A stretch of 64,000 nucleotides of DNA from contig JAWPHD010001151.1 in the NCBI GenBank assembly GCA_037043455.1, forward strand, positions 124,001 through 188,000, given 5' to 3'. The notes below the pieces were generated by a model. That model was given only the letters and a program-made list of their open reading frames with translations, searched no databases and was not told the origin of the DNA. The DNA comes from Cyrtodaria siliqua (Eukaryota > Mollusca > Bivalvia > Adapedonta > Hiatellidae). The translations under genes were made by a program, and so were the position numbers. Positions 35,513-48,253 of the stretch are shown in pieces; positions within the stretch are counted from its first letter, which is position 1, and every line of letters begins with the position of its first letter.

Positions 35513-36842
35513 TAGGCCCTATATCGCTCTACTGCCTATATAGGCCATGACAGTTTGAGCAAAGTACATAAGTAGAAACGACAATGATTAACATAACCAA
35601 TGAACCAAGTTTCAAATAAATTTGCAGCACTGGGATAAGAACCCGTGAACCAAGTTATTTTAAGACACATAACAAAACAAAAAACAAGTGGACCATTGGT
35701 TCATGAGAAGAGGTCTTTTAAAGATTTTTCTATTTCTTAGTAACGGCGGCCATATTTATTGCATGTATGGAAATGTACATAAATCTGAGAAAGGGTTACG
35801 AGACGATTCTTTCGATCAAGTTTCAAAACAATTAGGTCATTGGTTATGAGAAGAAGTCGTTTAAAATTGATCTAATTTTAGTAACGGCAGCCATATTTGT
35901 TGACGGATCGGGACCAATTGTATAAATCTGAGAGAGGACCACGCAAGGATTGCTTCCTGTGAATTTTCGTAGAATTTTACCCAGGAATTTATGAGAAGAC
36001 GTTGTTTTTTTCTACTTTTAGTAAAGTTTATATTTACTGATGGATCAAAATCGATTTGTACAAATTTGAGAGAGAACCACGCAAGGATGCTTCCTGTCTA
36101 GTTTCGTCAAATTCTATTTTTTGACAGATCGGACGTCTTGTAACAGTCTGATAGAGTGCAAGGATGCTTCGTCTAAAGTTTCGTCAAATTCTACCAAGCA
36201 GTTCATGAGAAGAAGTCGTTGAAAGATGTTTCTAGTTTTATTTAGGGTAGCCATAGTTGTTGACGGATGAGGATGATTTTTATAAATCTGACAGAGGACC
36301 ACGCAAGGATGCTTATTGTGAAGTTTAGTTAAATTCTACCCAGCAGATCATGAGTAGAAGTCGTTTAAATACTTTTCTATTTTTAGTAACGGCGACCAGA
36401 TTTGTTGACGAATCGGGAAGATTTTTATTATTCGGAGAGAAGACCATGCAAAGATACTTCATGTGAAGTTTGAAGTCTACTTAGCAATTCATCGAGAAGA
36501 AATCGTTTTCATTTGTTTCTAATTTTAGTAACGGCGGCCATATTTGTTGACGAATCGTGACCACGCAAGGATGATTCCTGTGAAGTTTCTTCAAATTCTA
36601 CCGAATAGTTCATAAAGATTTTTCTATTTTAAGTAACAGCGGCCATATATTTAGACGGATCGACGTATAAATCTGAGAGAGGACCATGCAAGGAAGCTTC
36701 CTGTGAAGTTTCGTCAAATTCTACCTAACAGTTTCAGAGGAGATGATGCTTGAAGCAAAGGTTAACGACGGAGGACGGACGAAAGACGGACAGCTAGCCA
36801 TCCCATAAGCTCTACTGGCCTGCTGGTCTGCCAGTAGAGGTA
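35513..36842 (+). mobile_element. Tandem-repeat element with terminal hairpin
   Basis: It starts near TCGCTCTACTGCCTATA (35523) and ends with GGAGGACGGACG and a hairpin, AAGCTCTACTGGC (36808) pairing with GCCAGTAGAGG (36830). Between them lie seven to eight units of about 150 bp with GACCACGCAAGGATGCTTCC, TCAAATTCTACC, AGAAGTCGTTTAAA and AACGGCGGCCATATTTGTTG. Same unit family as 27690-28400. Non-coding. Confidence 0.78.
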
Positions 36843-39800
36843 AAAATAAAGCTAACACAAACCATAAATGAGTATAAGCATACAACGCAAGACATCAGTA
36901 GAACCGATGGATGCTCCACGAATGAAAGTCCACATTTGAAATGCAATCGAAAAAAGATGTAGGAGGAGTTAAGCGGACAAATTTAATATTTGAAAAACTT
37001 TAAAGTCCCCTCCGCCAAAAAGAAAAATCAACCAGAAAGTCCTAACAATATGTGCTACTAGGCATCATATTGCTACTTCCTAACCAAATTTCATGGAAAC
37101 AGGATGAAAAACTTAGGAGTTGAGCGGGTAAGCTTTAGATTCGAAATATTTCCAAGTCCTGTAACTCCGCCAAAATCATTCAACCGGAACAGTATGCTCT
37201 ACTAGACATCCCACTGATACTTCCTGTGAATTTTTCAGGTTAATGAGTTCCATCTTAAATCTTTAGCTAATTAGACCATCATTCTAGGAGCTTCTTAGTT
37301 GATCAAAGAAGCAAAAAATCTCCTAAACCTAATGTCAGTAGCTCCTATACCCCTAAATGTTTTTTCGGAAATACGGACATACGGAATGACGGACATGATG
37401 GCAACTACATGCACCCCCGAAAATTTCGGGGAGCATAAAAACGATATTTGATTAGGGGTTAGAAAGCATCTGCACCCGGTAAATGAATGCAATCAAAACT
37501 CAATCATATTAAGAAAAAGCAAACATTATACTTAATAATATATTTTTTTTTTCATATTGGCCTCAAGCCAATATGACACACGTTCGGTTAAATTGTTCCA
37601 ATATGTGCAAAACACATGATTTATGAGTATTTTATTGACCAACCAGTCTATTATCTAAAACGCACAATGAGAGGGAGGTGAAAAGAAAGATATTCTATAC
37701 CGTTACATGTAAACAACAACAAGTCGTCAGACAGACGCATTCGAGCGGTGGATATGTTACGTTATCCTATGTGTTTAGTGTATGATTGGCTGGCATGTAT
37801 ATTTGGTGCAGTTTTTATGTCGATACTTGTGACATAAATCTATCAAAAATATTCAAAGAAAAAAATATTATTTCGATATGATTACTTCCACATAACGAAA
37901 TATAAGCACACCAACATGCATGACAATCAGGCAAGAAACGAAGGAGGATTTGCGTACATACTATTTTCTCGGGTGGAGTAGGATAACAAGAAGTTCTATC
38001 ATAGGACATAACTCCTTCAACATTAATTCGAGCACACATTTCCTTCGACATGATTATGTCCACCTCATGACAAACAAATTTGATAGCAATCAGTCAAAAG
38101 CTGAAAACATCTGATAAACATGTGTTTAAGTTCTAAAAGAGGAATACCTCCCTCAAAATAGTTTAAGAAAATATATTTGTCGATATAACTATGTCCAGGA
38201 AATGCGGGACAAACTGTGTACAACATATTTCCCCGGGCGAAAGGTTTGAAGGACAGAAAGATGCATTCTGTCTCCTCAAGGCCCGGGATAGGGAGTTATT
38301 ATGTTAACTAGTGATAAACAGTTGTATATCCTAAGTTGTGGATCTAACGAGAACGTATGGATTGTACAGCTTTATATCAATCAAAACGTAATAAATATAA
38401 GTTAAATGGCTTCATCCTTTTAATATAATCTGACGGCAACAACAAATAAAGAAAATTCTTCATAATGATAGGAAGGTCACTATCCAGTTAATTTTCCTTC
38501 TGGTAATTTTTTTATTCTGCAATCAGTTTGTTGCAAGCCTATTTCAAGGTTTTATTAAGAATTTTTTTGTCCAGCCAGTAACATGATTTATTATCCAATA
38601 ATTGCTTTTTATAGTAATACATCTGAAAAAGATATATATATTAAATAACCCATGGAATCCCAGGAGTAAGTTGAAAACACACCTGGGATATAGCCAGACC
38701 ATTTTTTTTGTTTTGGTGGATACGGTATGTCTCCAATTAATCTCAGAGTGTTTCTAAACTGCTAGTATACAATGAATTAGGATTGACCTGCAGCTATTGG
38801 TCGATTATTTATTAGTATGGGGAACTACGTATTTGGCGAATTGAAATGTTAGAAGGTATTGCCATATTTAGGAATACCATGAATTCTTCGAAAGGTATTG
38901 TGGGTAAATTCTTGGCTCCGAGAGATTACGGGAGTCTTACAGTGTCTGTGCTGGAGAGTGGTTTGATTTGTGGTGTGTTTAAGTCCCTATCTACACCGTT
39001 TATAAACCGACTGACGACGAAGAATATATATAACTGAAATATTTTGAGAATCGAAACTTTATAGACACAGTATATATGGTTTTAAACAGGCAGGAGAAAC
39101 CCCTAAACTGGAGCGTCGAATTAAGAGTTAAAAACTCATAATTCGTTTTACGCATATTCAATCACGGGTATTTTAAGACTAGTGAATAAAACTATACTTT
39201 TAAGTTGATATTAAACCATTTAAAGATTCTAAATACTAAGAGGTCTTTAGACATACAATAAATGGGACAAGTATTTTACAATAACGGAAATAATACAACG
39301 TTAACTACTAAGAAACAGATGGCCAACCATAGTGTATTATGAATGCTGTCCTTAATGTGATGGTAAGTTGTCTATGATACAGCAATTTTCCTATCCACTC
39401 CCACATAATCGTCTCAATCTATATCAGCCTCTACTTATAACTCTCGGGCCGATACAAAGAGTACCCGGTTGATATGGGACAGATATGACAGTTGTCCTGT
39501 AGTAATCTATAATTATCGCTTCCAAAATAATTATATTAATACAGTATTATAAAATAAATACTTTGGAAATATGAAAATGGGGTAGTAAAGTCACGCGTTA
39601 TTGGGAACAAATATACTGAACACCAAATATAAATGTATCACTTTTTTTGTTATTTGTTGGTATATATTATATAAGATTGGTAGTGAGTGTTTTCTCCATT
39701 GGAAATGTTTACAGGGAACAGCTTCGAAAATCCAAATAGATTAGGTTATCTTATGGAAACAGTCTGCGCACTTGATACATTCGAAATGATGGTGCGTTTC

Positions 39801-40971
39801 ATTTGGCTGTGCGTATAAAATAAAATTATATAAATTACAGTTTATACAATAGAGAATATTTATTAAACTAAGTAAAACAATAATGTTATTTAAAAGTTTC
39901 GGTTGAGCAGTCTAGACTTGACACAATATCCAATGCATGTCCAACAAACAAGACATTTCACCGTCTCATTTTCGATAACTGACATCTGATATATAGCGAT
40001 GATATGTCAGTACTTTTTACAGTGAAGTATCACACTCTATAACATTTGATAGGATCAGGAACTAACATACTTTTCGATTTATATCAGATTTTATATTCCC
40101 TTGTGGTAACATATATGCAGAGTTTATATGCACGTATCGTATATGCAAGTATACAGTTAATGATATCACCGTTTATTCACATAAACATGTACATATTGTT
40201 ATAGATCTTCATAATTTTATAAGCATATATAGATAGTTTTATATTCCCGTAGTGTAACGTATAGAGATATAAATATTTAGAGCTTATATATTCCCGTATT
40301 TGTACACGTTTTTACATTCCTATGTTCGCAAGTTTTCGGCGCTCTATATTTCCATATCCACACAGATTCACGGAGTTCTGTTTATGTTCGTATAGTTTTA
40401 GTATGTTGCTACCAAAACACTAAAATGTGATTGAGTATTAATTTATAGCATCAAGGAATTGAATGAATAAACTTGCACATAATTTTGTATTGATAGCATG
40501 TCTGATGAATTAAAACCTTTTCGATGTATACTCATTTAACTTGTTAAGTGGAGGTTAATTAAAACATTTTAAATGGATTCTTGTATTGAAATAAGAACTG
40601 CAGTGTTCCCCAAACATATTTTATAACGCTAAATCTACTAGCGTATTTTATTTAGGCAAATGAATTGGCAAACTGCGTATACCTGAAGCCTGTGATGCTC
40701 CTTGAAATTCTTCTGGTATGGACGTGACATTTTCTGAAGAATAAAACAGAACGCACTAAACTAATAAGTCAAAGTAAAAAAATGTAGTACCTTTGTTGCT
40801 TACGCAGCGTGCACTTTATAGCATATCGTTTACTTTATTTTTATATAAATACACTGTGTTGAAAGTTCTATGTATCAATAAAACGGGAACATACATAGAG
40901 GATCCCACAAGAGTGCCTGTTTAGTATTGAATGTATTAAACCAGTTGGATAAAAGCATACGATGCGAGGCT
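36843..40971. other. No recognised gene
   Basis: No protein motif was recognised in either strand. Visible items are a 9-bp-stem inverted repeat CATATTGGC/GCCAATATG (37553-37575) followed by AT-rich DNA, and loosely repeated TTATATTCCCGTA runs (40090-40330). Short ORFs (for example 37815-38063 and 38846-39037) lack supporting context. Confidence 0.5.
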
Positions 40972-40977
40972 GTGCCG

Positions 40978-41512
40978 TATGGGGCGCCGTATTACTTTTT
41001 AATGCCATTTAGTGATATCCCATATTAGAATCGGCGATATCACGCATTAAAATAGGTGATATCACAGATTCATTCTGAATCGAGTGAATCATTCTGAATG
41101 GGTGATATCACCTATTCGAATCAATGATATCACCGACTGATTCGAATCAATGATATCACTTATTCAAAACGATTGAGTGATATCACCCATTCAATAGGTG
41201 ATAGCACCCTTTCGTTTTAAATCAGTAATATTAACAATTCGAATAAGTGATATCACTCATTCAAATAGATGATATCACCCTTTCGTGTGGAAACAGTGAT
41301 ATCACCTATTTGAATGAGTGATATCGTTGATTCGAGTAGGTGATATCACTGATTAGAATAGGTGATATTACTCATTTAAATTTGAATCAGTGATATCACT
41401 CATTCAAATAGGTAATACAATTCAGTGATATTACCTATTTAAATGAATGATATCAATTATTCGAATAGGTAATATTACTGAATTGTATTAAAAAGCAATA
41501 CGGCGCCTCATA
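40978..41512. mobile_element. 535-bp MITE packed with GTGATATCAC palindromes
   Basis: Terminal inverted repeats begin TATGGGGCGCCGTATTACTT (40978) and, on the other strand, TATGAGGCGCCGTATTGCTT (41512). They are flanked by GTGCCG at 40972-40977 and 41513-41518, a 6-bp target duplication. The interior holds at least 14 exact GATATC sites, most within GTGATATCAC, alternating with ATTCGAAT/ATTCAAAT-like palindromes. No ORF. The ends identify a cut-and-paste-type non-autonomous element; the transposase family is not known to me. Confidence 0.85.
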
Positions 41513-41518
41513 GTGCCG

Positions 41519-42678
41519 ATCATCATATCGGTTTTATCAAACGTGTTTTAATAATTCAGTATTAAATAGGCACGAGTGTTAGATTCTGTTTGTCAAACCA
41601 CTTCAAATCGTCAGAAAGAACAACTTTTTATTGTAACTGCCTATAATAACGTTGTCATTTGATAACGTCATATGTTTGTACGACACCGAAGATCGGAGAT
41701 TGTATGATGACGTCGTATAATTGTAAGCCACCGAAGATCGGAGATACCTTCGATATCGATTACGTGGATTTCCGTAACCTAGTATTTTAAACGGTTACCG
41801 AAATAGACTGGGAAATTCCGATGAACACCGAGACTCGGTCTTCATTTGCATATTTATTACACTAATGTAACATAATACATATATAACGGCTTTATAACAT
41901 CCCCACACCGCAAGTTATCTTATAAATATTATTTCATATGTCTATTATTAATATTGATATACGATATAATGCAATCCAAATATAAATAAAATAAAAAAGT
42001 GCCTTAATGGTTCTAGAGATGCTATTCTACTGATATTATTAAGTGACTACATAATAAGAGCTCAAAGAAGGCGCCAGCCATACCAACATTTTGAGCAGGC
42101 TTCATAAGAACCTACTTTGTTCAAAAGAAGGGACCTTTCTATTGTTAAGCTAATGTTATAATGTTTCAATTAGTTTTGGCAAAGCAGCAATATTTCCAAA
42201 CACATGGGCACACATCTAGCATAAGTGCTAACGTATTTTGAATCCAAGCGATATACTAAGGCTTCTGCATTTAGTTGGATGGCGTAGAACTCTGTTAATT
42301 TCCACAATTATCAAGAAACGTATATTAACCAATGAAAATATGAAAGGAAGTGACAGACACAGGGTAGGAATTCTAAGACGATAAACATTGAGTTGTTCAA
42401 ACTGTACAAATGTTTCTGTTCTATGTTGTACATGTCAAACTTTTGAAAATGTTACAAAATGAAGTTGATTGTGGTACTATCAATGAGATCAGTCCATTTA
42501 TAGATTGTTATTGCTACCCTTACTCTTTGTTATTTAATAGCTATGTATATATAATTATGTACATATGGTAATTCAGTTTTCACGTGTGTCCTAAAATGTG
42601 TTCACGTTATGTATTGTTTTGTTTTGTAGTTAGGATGGTGAGTATATTCTTCATCATAAACTGTATACAATTATGTTC
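41519..42678. other. Flank or intron downstream of the kinase-KEN exon
   Basis: No coding sequence was recognised. A 16-base motif ACCGAAGATCGGAGAT occurs twice (41684 and 41733) around TGACGTCG, a CRE-like site. If the kinase gene is spliced as its donor suggests, the lower-coordinate part is intron and may hide a short last exon. Confidence 0.45.
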
Positions 42679-42684
42679 ACTTAC
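42679..42684 (-). other. Splice donor of the kinase-KEN exon
   Basis: Minus-strand reading GTAACAG|GTAAGTGAAC matches the donor consensus at every key position. The exon ends in codon phase 1, inside what would otherwise be Gly414. The KEN fold is nearly complete at this point, so only a short C-terminal exon would be needed. Confidence 0.75.
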
Positions 42685-43924
42685 CTGTTACAAAACGGTG
42701 AACATGCATCAACAGTTTGGGACACAATTTCGTCCAGAATTGTGCATGTCCGTCTGGAAAGCTTCCCAAATCTGTGTGCACGTCTTCATCATAGTGTGTC
42801 TCTACATTTCTGATCGCTCGTAGAAGACCCGCAACACTTGAGCCTTTACCACTGTATAACTTGCCACGACCGATAATGACCTTCTTCAAATTAGATGGAA
42901 GTAGGTTAATCCAGTCCTGGTTCGGAATCACGTTTGATACTTCTAGCAGTCCGATACTAACGGGGCTATTGCTGTACATTTTGTTGGCAGTATCGCTGGC
43001 ATACTTGAAGAAAGAAACTATCTTTTCTGGCATCCACAGTGCTGGGTGGGTTACTATTTCAATAGCATTTGGTCTTTCTTTCGGATTGTGACTTAGCATT
43101 TTCGTAAGAAGCTCTTTGCAGGGTTCCATGCAATCATCTAAGTGTTGCTTGCAGGACTGTTTGCAATCAGCTACGTGTTCAAGTGAGGGTAATGATGCAT
43201 TTCTGATATTATTCTGTCTTTGAAAAATACTTCCAAACGGATGTTCCCCCGCTGTGCATGTGTAGTAAAAGAGACACCCAAGGGCAAAAATGTCTGATTT
43301 GATACTCAGCATGCTGTTAAGACTGTCATTTTTTGTAAGTTTTTCCATTGCTTCACAAAACTCCTGTGGGATATATCCCATCGTTCCCGAGAATCCAGTA
43401 AAGGAAAACATGTCCTCAAGTGTACATTTTGATGTACCAAAATCGCCTAGAACAACCTTTTGTATAAGCTTCCCACTGGCAACAAGGAAAACGTTTTCGG
43501 GTTTTAGATCTCGATGAACAACATTTTGTGAATGCAAATATTGCAGTCCGTATGTCATGGAGATGTTCACTTGTAGCGGTGGATAGTTGTCTTGCATTTG
43601 AGCGTCTTCGACGTAGTCTTTTAAAGTATATTGGCAAAGTTCCAATGCTAGATACAGGTGTTTGTCAGAAACGGCAGAGTAATAGAAACCTACTATGTTT
43701 GGGTGCCTCACTTGTTCAATCTTATGCATTATATCTTTCTCTCTGTAAATCTTATTTATATACTTTTTTGTTCTTTCTGCATCTAATTTGTCTACGCAGT
43801 TAATCCGTTTTACTGCAACTTCCAAACTGCCATACATGCCATGAAATACTGTTGATTTGACACCTCGCCCGAGCTCGTTTGATTGGTCAAAACTTAAACA
43901 GTGATCAACCCTCTGCATTGTCAT
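42685..43924 (-). CDS. IRE1/RNase L-like protein kinase with KEN ribonuclease domain
   Basis: One open exon encodes about 413 residues from ATG 43924. An in-frame TAA lies ten codons upstream, and -3 is A. Residues 10-295 form a protein kinase: G-loop GRGVKS (19-24), VAVK lysine 39, RE glutamate 62, HRDLKPEN (137-144), DFG (161-163), SDIFALG (210-216). Residues 293-413 form a KEN nuclease domain as in IRE1 and RNase L, with Tyr357, Arg372, Asn373 and His377 (LLRAIRNVETHY) at the known catalytic positions. There are no ankyrin repeats, signal peptide, luminal sensor or membrane segment, so it is probably cytosolic. IRE1 cleaves XBP1 mRNA and RNase L cleaves RNA in antiviral defence; the role here is inferred. 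Translation would stop at TGA 42677, but the codons there read ACAG|GTAAGT, a strong splice donor, so the exon most likely ends at 42685 and continues in an unseen exon. Confidence 0.85.
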
Positions 43925-45132
43925 CTTGTAAACGTGTTTTCCCTTTTGCTGTTATTCCTAGACTTCCAGCGGTTAGTATTTCTTATTCCTACGAAAAAGA
44001 TACATGTGCTTTATTTCAAAATGAAAAATAAGTGTTTCTTTTAAACAAAAAAGGTATTTAAACATATGTTTTACACACCGCAAGTAAGAAGACACACAAC
44101 AGACTTACAGAACTATGCAGTATCGGATTCAGTATTAATTCAAAGCAGCAAATGTACATATAAGTCAGTAAACAATTTACTTTGCTCACATAACATGATT
44201 TTTAAGAGACTTAAAGCATCACCTTAATCAATATTTATAATTCATACAATAAAGGCTAGTCGAGTTGTCGAGTTTTCAGACCAAATATGTTCATAAACAA
44301 TGATTCAACCGAAGGTTACATGCGACTAATTTAACTGCATGTACACAATTCTTATAAAACCATTACGCGGTCCCGCCTTAATTCCATTAAGCGATGGGAA
44401 AAATTATATTAGTAGGATTTTATAACGAATATTTCGACAATAAACCATGTTTAAAAACATTTTTTTACTGAAAAAATGCGATACCTGTTTAAAATTATCT
44501 ATTAAATATTTTAATTTTACAATTTGAAAACTTTTTAAGCCGAAATTAAGGTTTTATTTCATACCCCAGCCAATTCGTTTCTTTGAGAAGGGGCTGTTTG
44601 GGGTATGAAAGTTAATACTCGGACCTCGTAATGCTGAATGATATTATAATGTGTTTTTGGAATGACACCAGTCGCATGCAGTAATATTTTTTTTCAGTTG
44701 AAACGGTAATATATTTAAACAAATTATACAGAATTTCGTTTCGATTTAATGAATGTGGAAGGATCATTCAAGTTCAAGTCAGGTCAATTTTACTTAACTT
44801 CGGCAAAACATACACATGTACCAATTCAATATATGAATATGTTTTTGAACCGACATGAAAGACACAAACACAAATAGATATAAAAAAGCATATATAGGAA
44901 GAAAACAATATGATTAAGCTATGCAGCCAAATAAGCAAATGTAACAGTAACACATTTAATAGTTACACATTTAATCGTAACATATTACATAGTAACACAT
45001 TAAAAACTAAAACATGAATGATTTATAATAACATCTATAAAATATAGATAAATATGGATTTTTATATTGAATTTAGAAGTAAATAATCTACAACTGAAGA
45101 ATTATAAAAGTGTTATCACTACCCGAGATAAG
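43925..45132. other. Upstream flank of the kinase-KEN gene, no recognised gene
   Basis: AT-rich sequence without recognised ORF. A pyrimidine-rich acceptor-like TCTTTTTCGTAG (minus strand, near 43990) could join a 5' untranslated exon. Loose ACACATTTAATnGTAAC repeats lie at 44940-45012. Confidence 0.4.
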
Positions 45133-45655
45133 TAAAGTGTCACAAAATGTCACGGGTAGAGCGTATTGGTCGTACATAGCTCTTGTAAGCTGTTAGTTAC
45201 ACCCTAATTCATTGTTTAGTTGAACCAAATTCACAATGTTCATGATATATTCAGGTTACACGGAAAACCGTGCACATTTTAAGTGGCCGCCAGAGGGCGT
45301 CCGGAAGGGCCGTTTAATAAGTTTAGTTTTGTGCTAATGTATGTAAAAGTATGGGTCTATCTACCAAAATTGTGTAAGGGTCCTTTTGTGTAGATTCAAT
45401 ACTGCAGATTTAGCCACGTTTGTCACGGACTGAACGGGGGAAATAATGGTTTGGGCGTAACGTTTGCTATAAAATGCATTGGCTTCTAGTTTTGGCCGGG
45501 ATTGCTCGTTAGTTGCTTTGTTTGGAGCAGGAGTTGGACGGCAAAATTCACAGGCAATATGTGGTTAGTATTTATTTTATTAACTTTTATCGTACATTTG
45601 TATTCTGTGGGCGGCGCCATCTTGGTTGGCGGTTACGACATCCGGTTAGATTTGA

Positions 45656-47476
45656 GGTTTACCACCACCAATTACATGTAAACATCCGAGGTGTAGTCGA
45701 ATGTAGTTCCTATAATAAAAAGTAATCCCTCCTTTTTCGATGGAAATGGGCATTATAAGTAGGGGAAAACTGCCCATTTCTATTCGATTTTGTGGTTATA
45801 TGTATAAGAAGCGTATTAATAGGTTTTACTGGATCACTGATGAACATTTTCGAAATTTCGACTCTATGATTACACTTTGTGAGCAATGAAAACAGTCGAT
45901 CAATAAACACAGCTGTACCCTTGACCTGTTTAGTAAACAAACAAGAACTTTCTTACATGTATTGTGACCCAACGTTTTCTGGTGATTTTTCAAGTGGAAA
46001 AATAGTTTTCTGTATGAACATTACACTGCTGCATTATCCATACTTGAGTTGAATTTGCAGCAAATCATTAATATGTGACACTTTAACATTGGTGTCTATG
46101 GGGAAAATAATTAGTGCTTTCATACCTATAAGAGATGCGTGCAGTAATTAGGACTAGCTCAGATTCGTACCTAGGGACACTTTTCCGATTACAGTTGGCA
46201 AAATAATCTCAGAAATAAGTTTTCCATAGTTTATTACATAGGTTTTGAGCGTTTTTAGTCCAATTTTGTCTATAAAAGCCGTAATTTTGAGTTTCATTTT
46301 TTTTTCGTGTTTAAAATGACGTATTGGTGAAGTGTTTGCAGTTGAACTATGTTTTTTTGGTATCAACATGTAGGGTTGCATGTTTGCAACATGTTTTCAT
46401 GACTTAAATCTGCATGACAACAGGTTTGATAGGCATGAAACCACTAAATCTTTCCCCTACCCCCCTAAAATACGATACTGTGAAAAATGAAGATTTGTGT
46501 AAAAGGTAAAATATTATTTCTTATCATTCAAACTTGACTTGGTAGCGTTCAGCTAGTATCAATTCTGATTTTGCGGTATTTTTGGCATTATTAAGCTCGT
46601 ATTCGCTACTATAATCAGGTATGGTACCACCAATTTTGAAGAATTTGACTGAAAAATCAATATTGGCATGAAAATCGACATAAATTGGCATATTCATCGT
46701 CCTAATTGTACCTAAAATGCATATTTTATTTATGTCCATTGAATGTTTTTATAAACATTTGATCTATTTAATATGGTGTATTGACAAGAAGTGCCCTTTG
46801 GTATGACAATTCAGATAGTGTAAAATTAAAAAAAAATATCTCTGACTTTTGTCGATTTCAGACTATTGTCCTTGATATTCACAAGACCATATCTCGGCAA
46901 ATAATCATTCGATTTGCATGAAGTAGGTGTTTTTAAGCTTGTTATGAAAATGACAACACAAAATCCTCATTTAAGAAACATCTGAACATGTTTTCTCCTC
47001 TTATAGGTTTACCACCACCAATAACAGGTAAACATCCGAGGTGTAGTCGAATGTAGTTCCTATAATAAAAAGTAATCCCTCCTTTTTCGATGGAAATGGG
47101 CATTATAAGTAGGGGAAAACTGCCCATTTCTATTCGATTTTGTGGTTATATGTATAAGAAGCGTATTAATAGGTTTTACTGGATCACTGATGAACATTTT
47201 CGAAATTTCGACTCTATGATTACACTTTGTGAGCACTGAAAACAGTCGATCAATAAACACAGCTGTACCCTTGACCTGTTTAGTAAACAAACAAGAACTT
47301 TCTTACATGTCTTGTGACCCCACGTTTTCTGGTGATTTTTCAAGTGGAAAAATAGTTTTCTGTATGAACATTACACTGCTGCATTATCCATACTTGAGTT
47401 GAATTTGCAGCAAATCATTAATATGTGACACTTTAACATTGGTGTCTATGGGGAAAATAATTAGTGCTTTCATACC
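45656..47476. mobile_element. 1.8-kb insertion with 471-bp terminal direct repeats (unclassified)
   Basis: Element 1 has GGTTAGCTTTGATGTTTCTC at this LTR position. Element 2 has TTTGA, then 1821 extra bases, then TTTGATG, so the insert and a 3- to 5-bp target duplication are clear. Its first and last 471 bases (45656-46126, 47006-47476) are nearly identical, with only a few differences seen. They begin GGTTTACCACC and end TTTCATACC, not TG...CA. The 879-base middle starts TATAAGAG and ends CTCTTATA, so ACCTATAAGAG (46124) and CTCTTATAGGT (46998) form an 11-bp inverted repeat. Each direct repeat contains GAAATGGGC/GCCCATTTC. No coding capacity is seen. A TRIM-like LTR derivative, or a partial tandem of a DNA element, are the alternatives. 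Confidence 0.8.
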
Positions 47477-48253
47477 TTTGATGTTTCTCAAACATTAACT
47501 TTCGACTAGCATATGATTTTGAAGTTACTTTATTAGATGTAATTATTGTAATTGATCATTAATTGTAAAACAATATTAATTTGATAACAGTGGATAATAG
47601 GTGCATTAGTTAACGTTGGCGTATAACTCAGTGATTGCAATACACGATTGTTAACATTAGTTAACAATGAGATGAGTGACTAGTATAAATGTTCGACACG
47701 TATGCATAGCGTTGTATAATATGGGCATTAGTGGACATACATGTGTGCATGCATAACTCAGTGAGTGTAATATACGAGTAATTTGAATACGTTGTATATT
47801 CCATATATTAGGGGCATTGGTTAACAGCGACGTACATGGCGTATACATGGCGTTGTAGAATATATATACATTGCTACTCATCATTGGTACAGCTTATATA
47901 TATTTATTAAACAATGATTTGTTTGGGTAATGATAATTATGCAAGATTGTTATGTTTATCAACCGACATCTAAAACGTATTTATAATTACAGCCTAAGCC
48001 ATCCAGGTTTGGATATAAGCCATCCAGGGTTGGATATAAGCCATCCAGGTGTGGATGTAAGCCTTCCGGATTGGAGCTAAGCTTCCACGCATAACGTTAA
48101 GATCGGTGGAGACGGTCCCCGTACCTGCGCAACATGGCCAGGTTCTAGTAGCGACAACCCCCGGGACAAGAGGTGTGCCCGTTATCAGTCCTCACTGGAG
48201 GAACATCATCCACAACCTCAGTGGCGGTTAATCATCATACACATCGCGTTATC

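Noticed and set aside
37553..37575. Hairpin followed by an A/T run as a bacterial-type terminator
   Set aside because: The organism is an animal and no gene ends here. It is kept only as an inverted repeat in an unassigned stretch.
42677..43924. Calling the kinase-KEN gene IRE1 (ERN1) or RNase L
   Set aside because: Sensor, luminal and ankyrin regions are absent and the start is supported by an upstream stop, so only the module is named.
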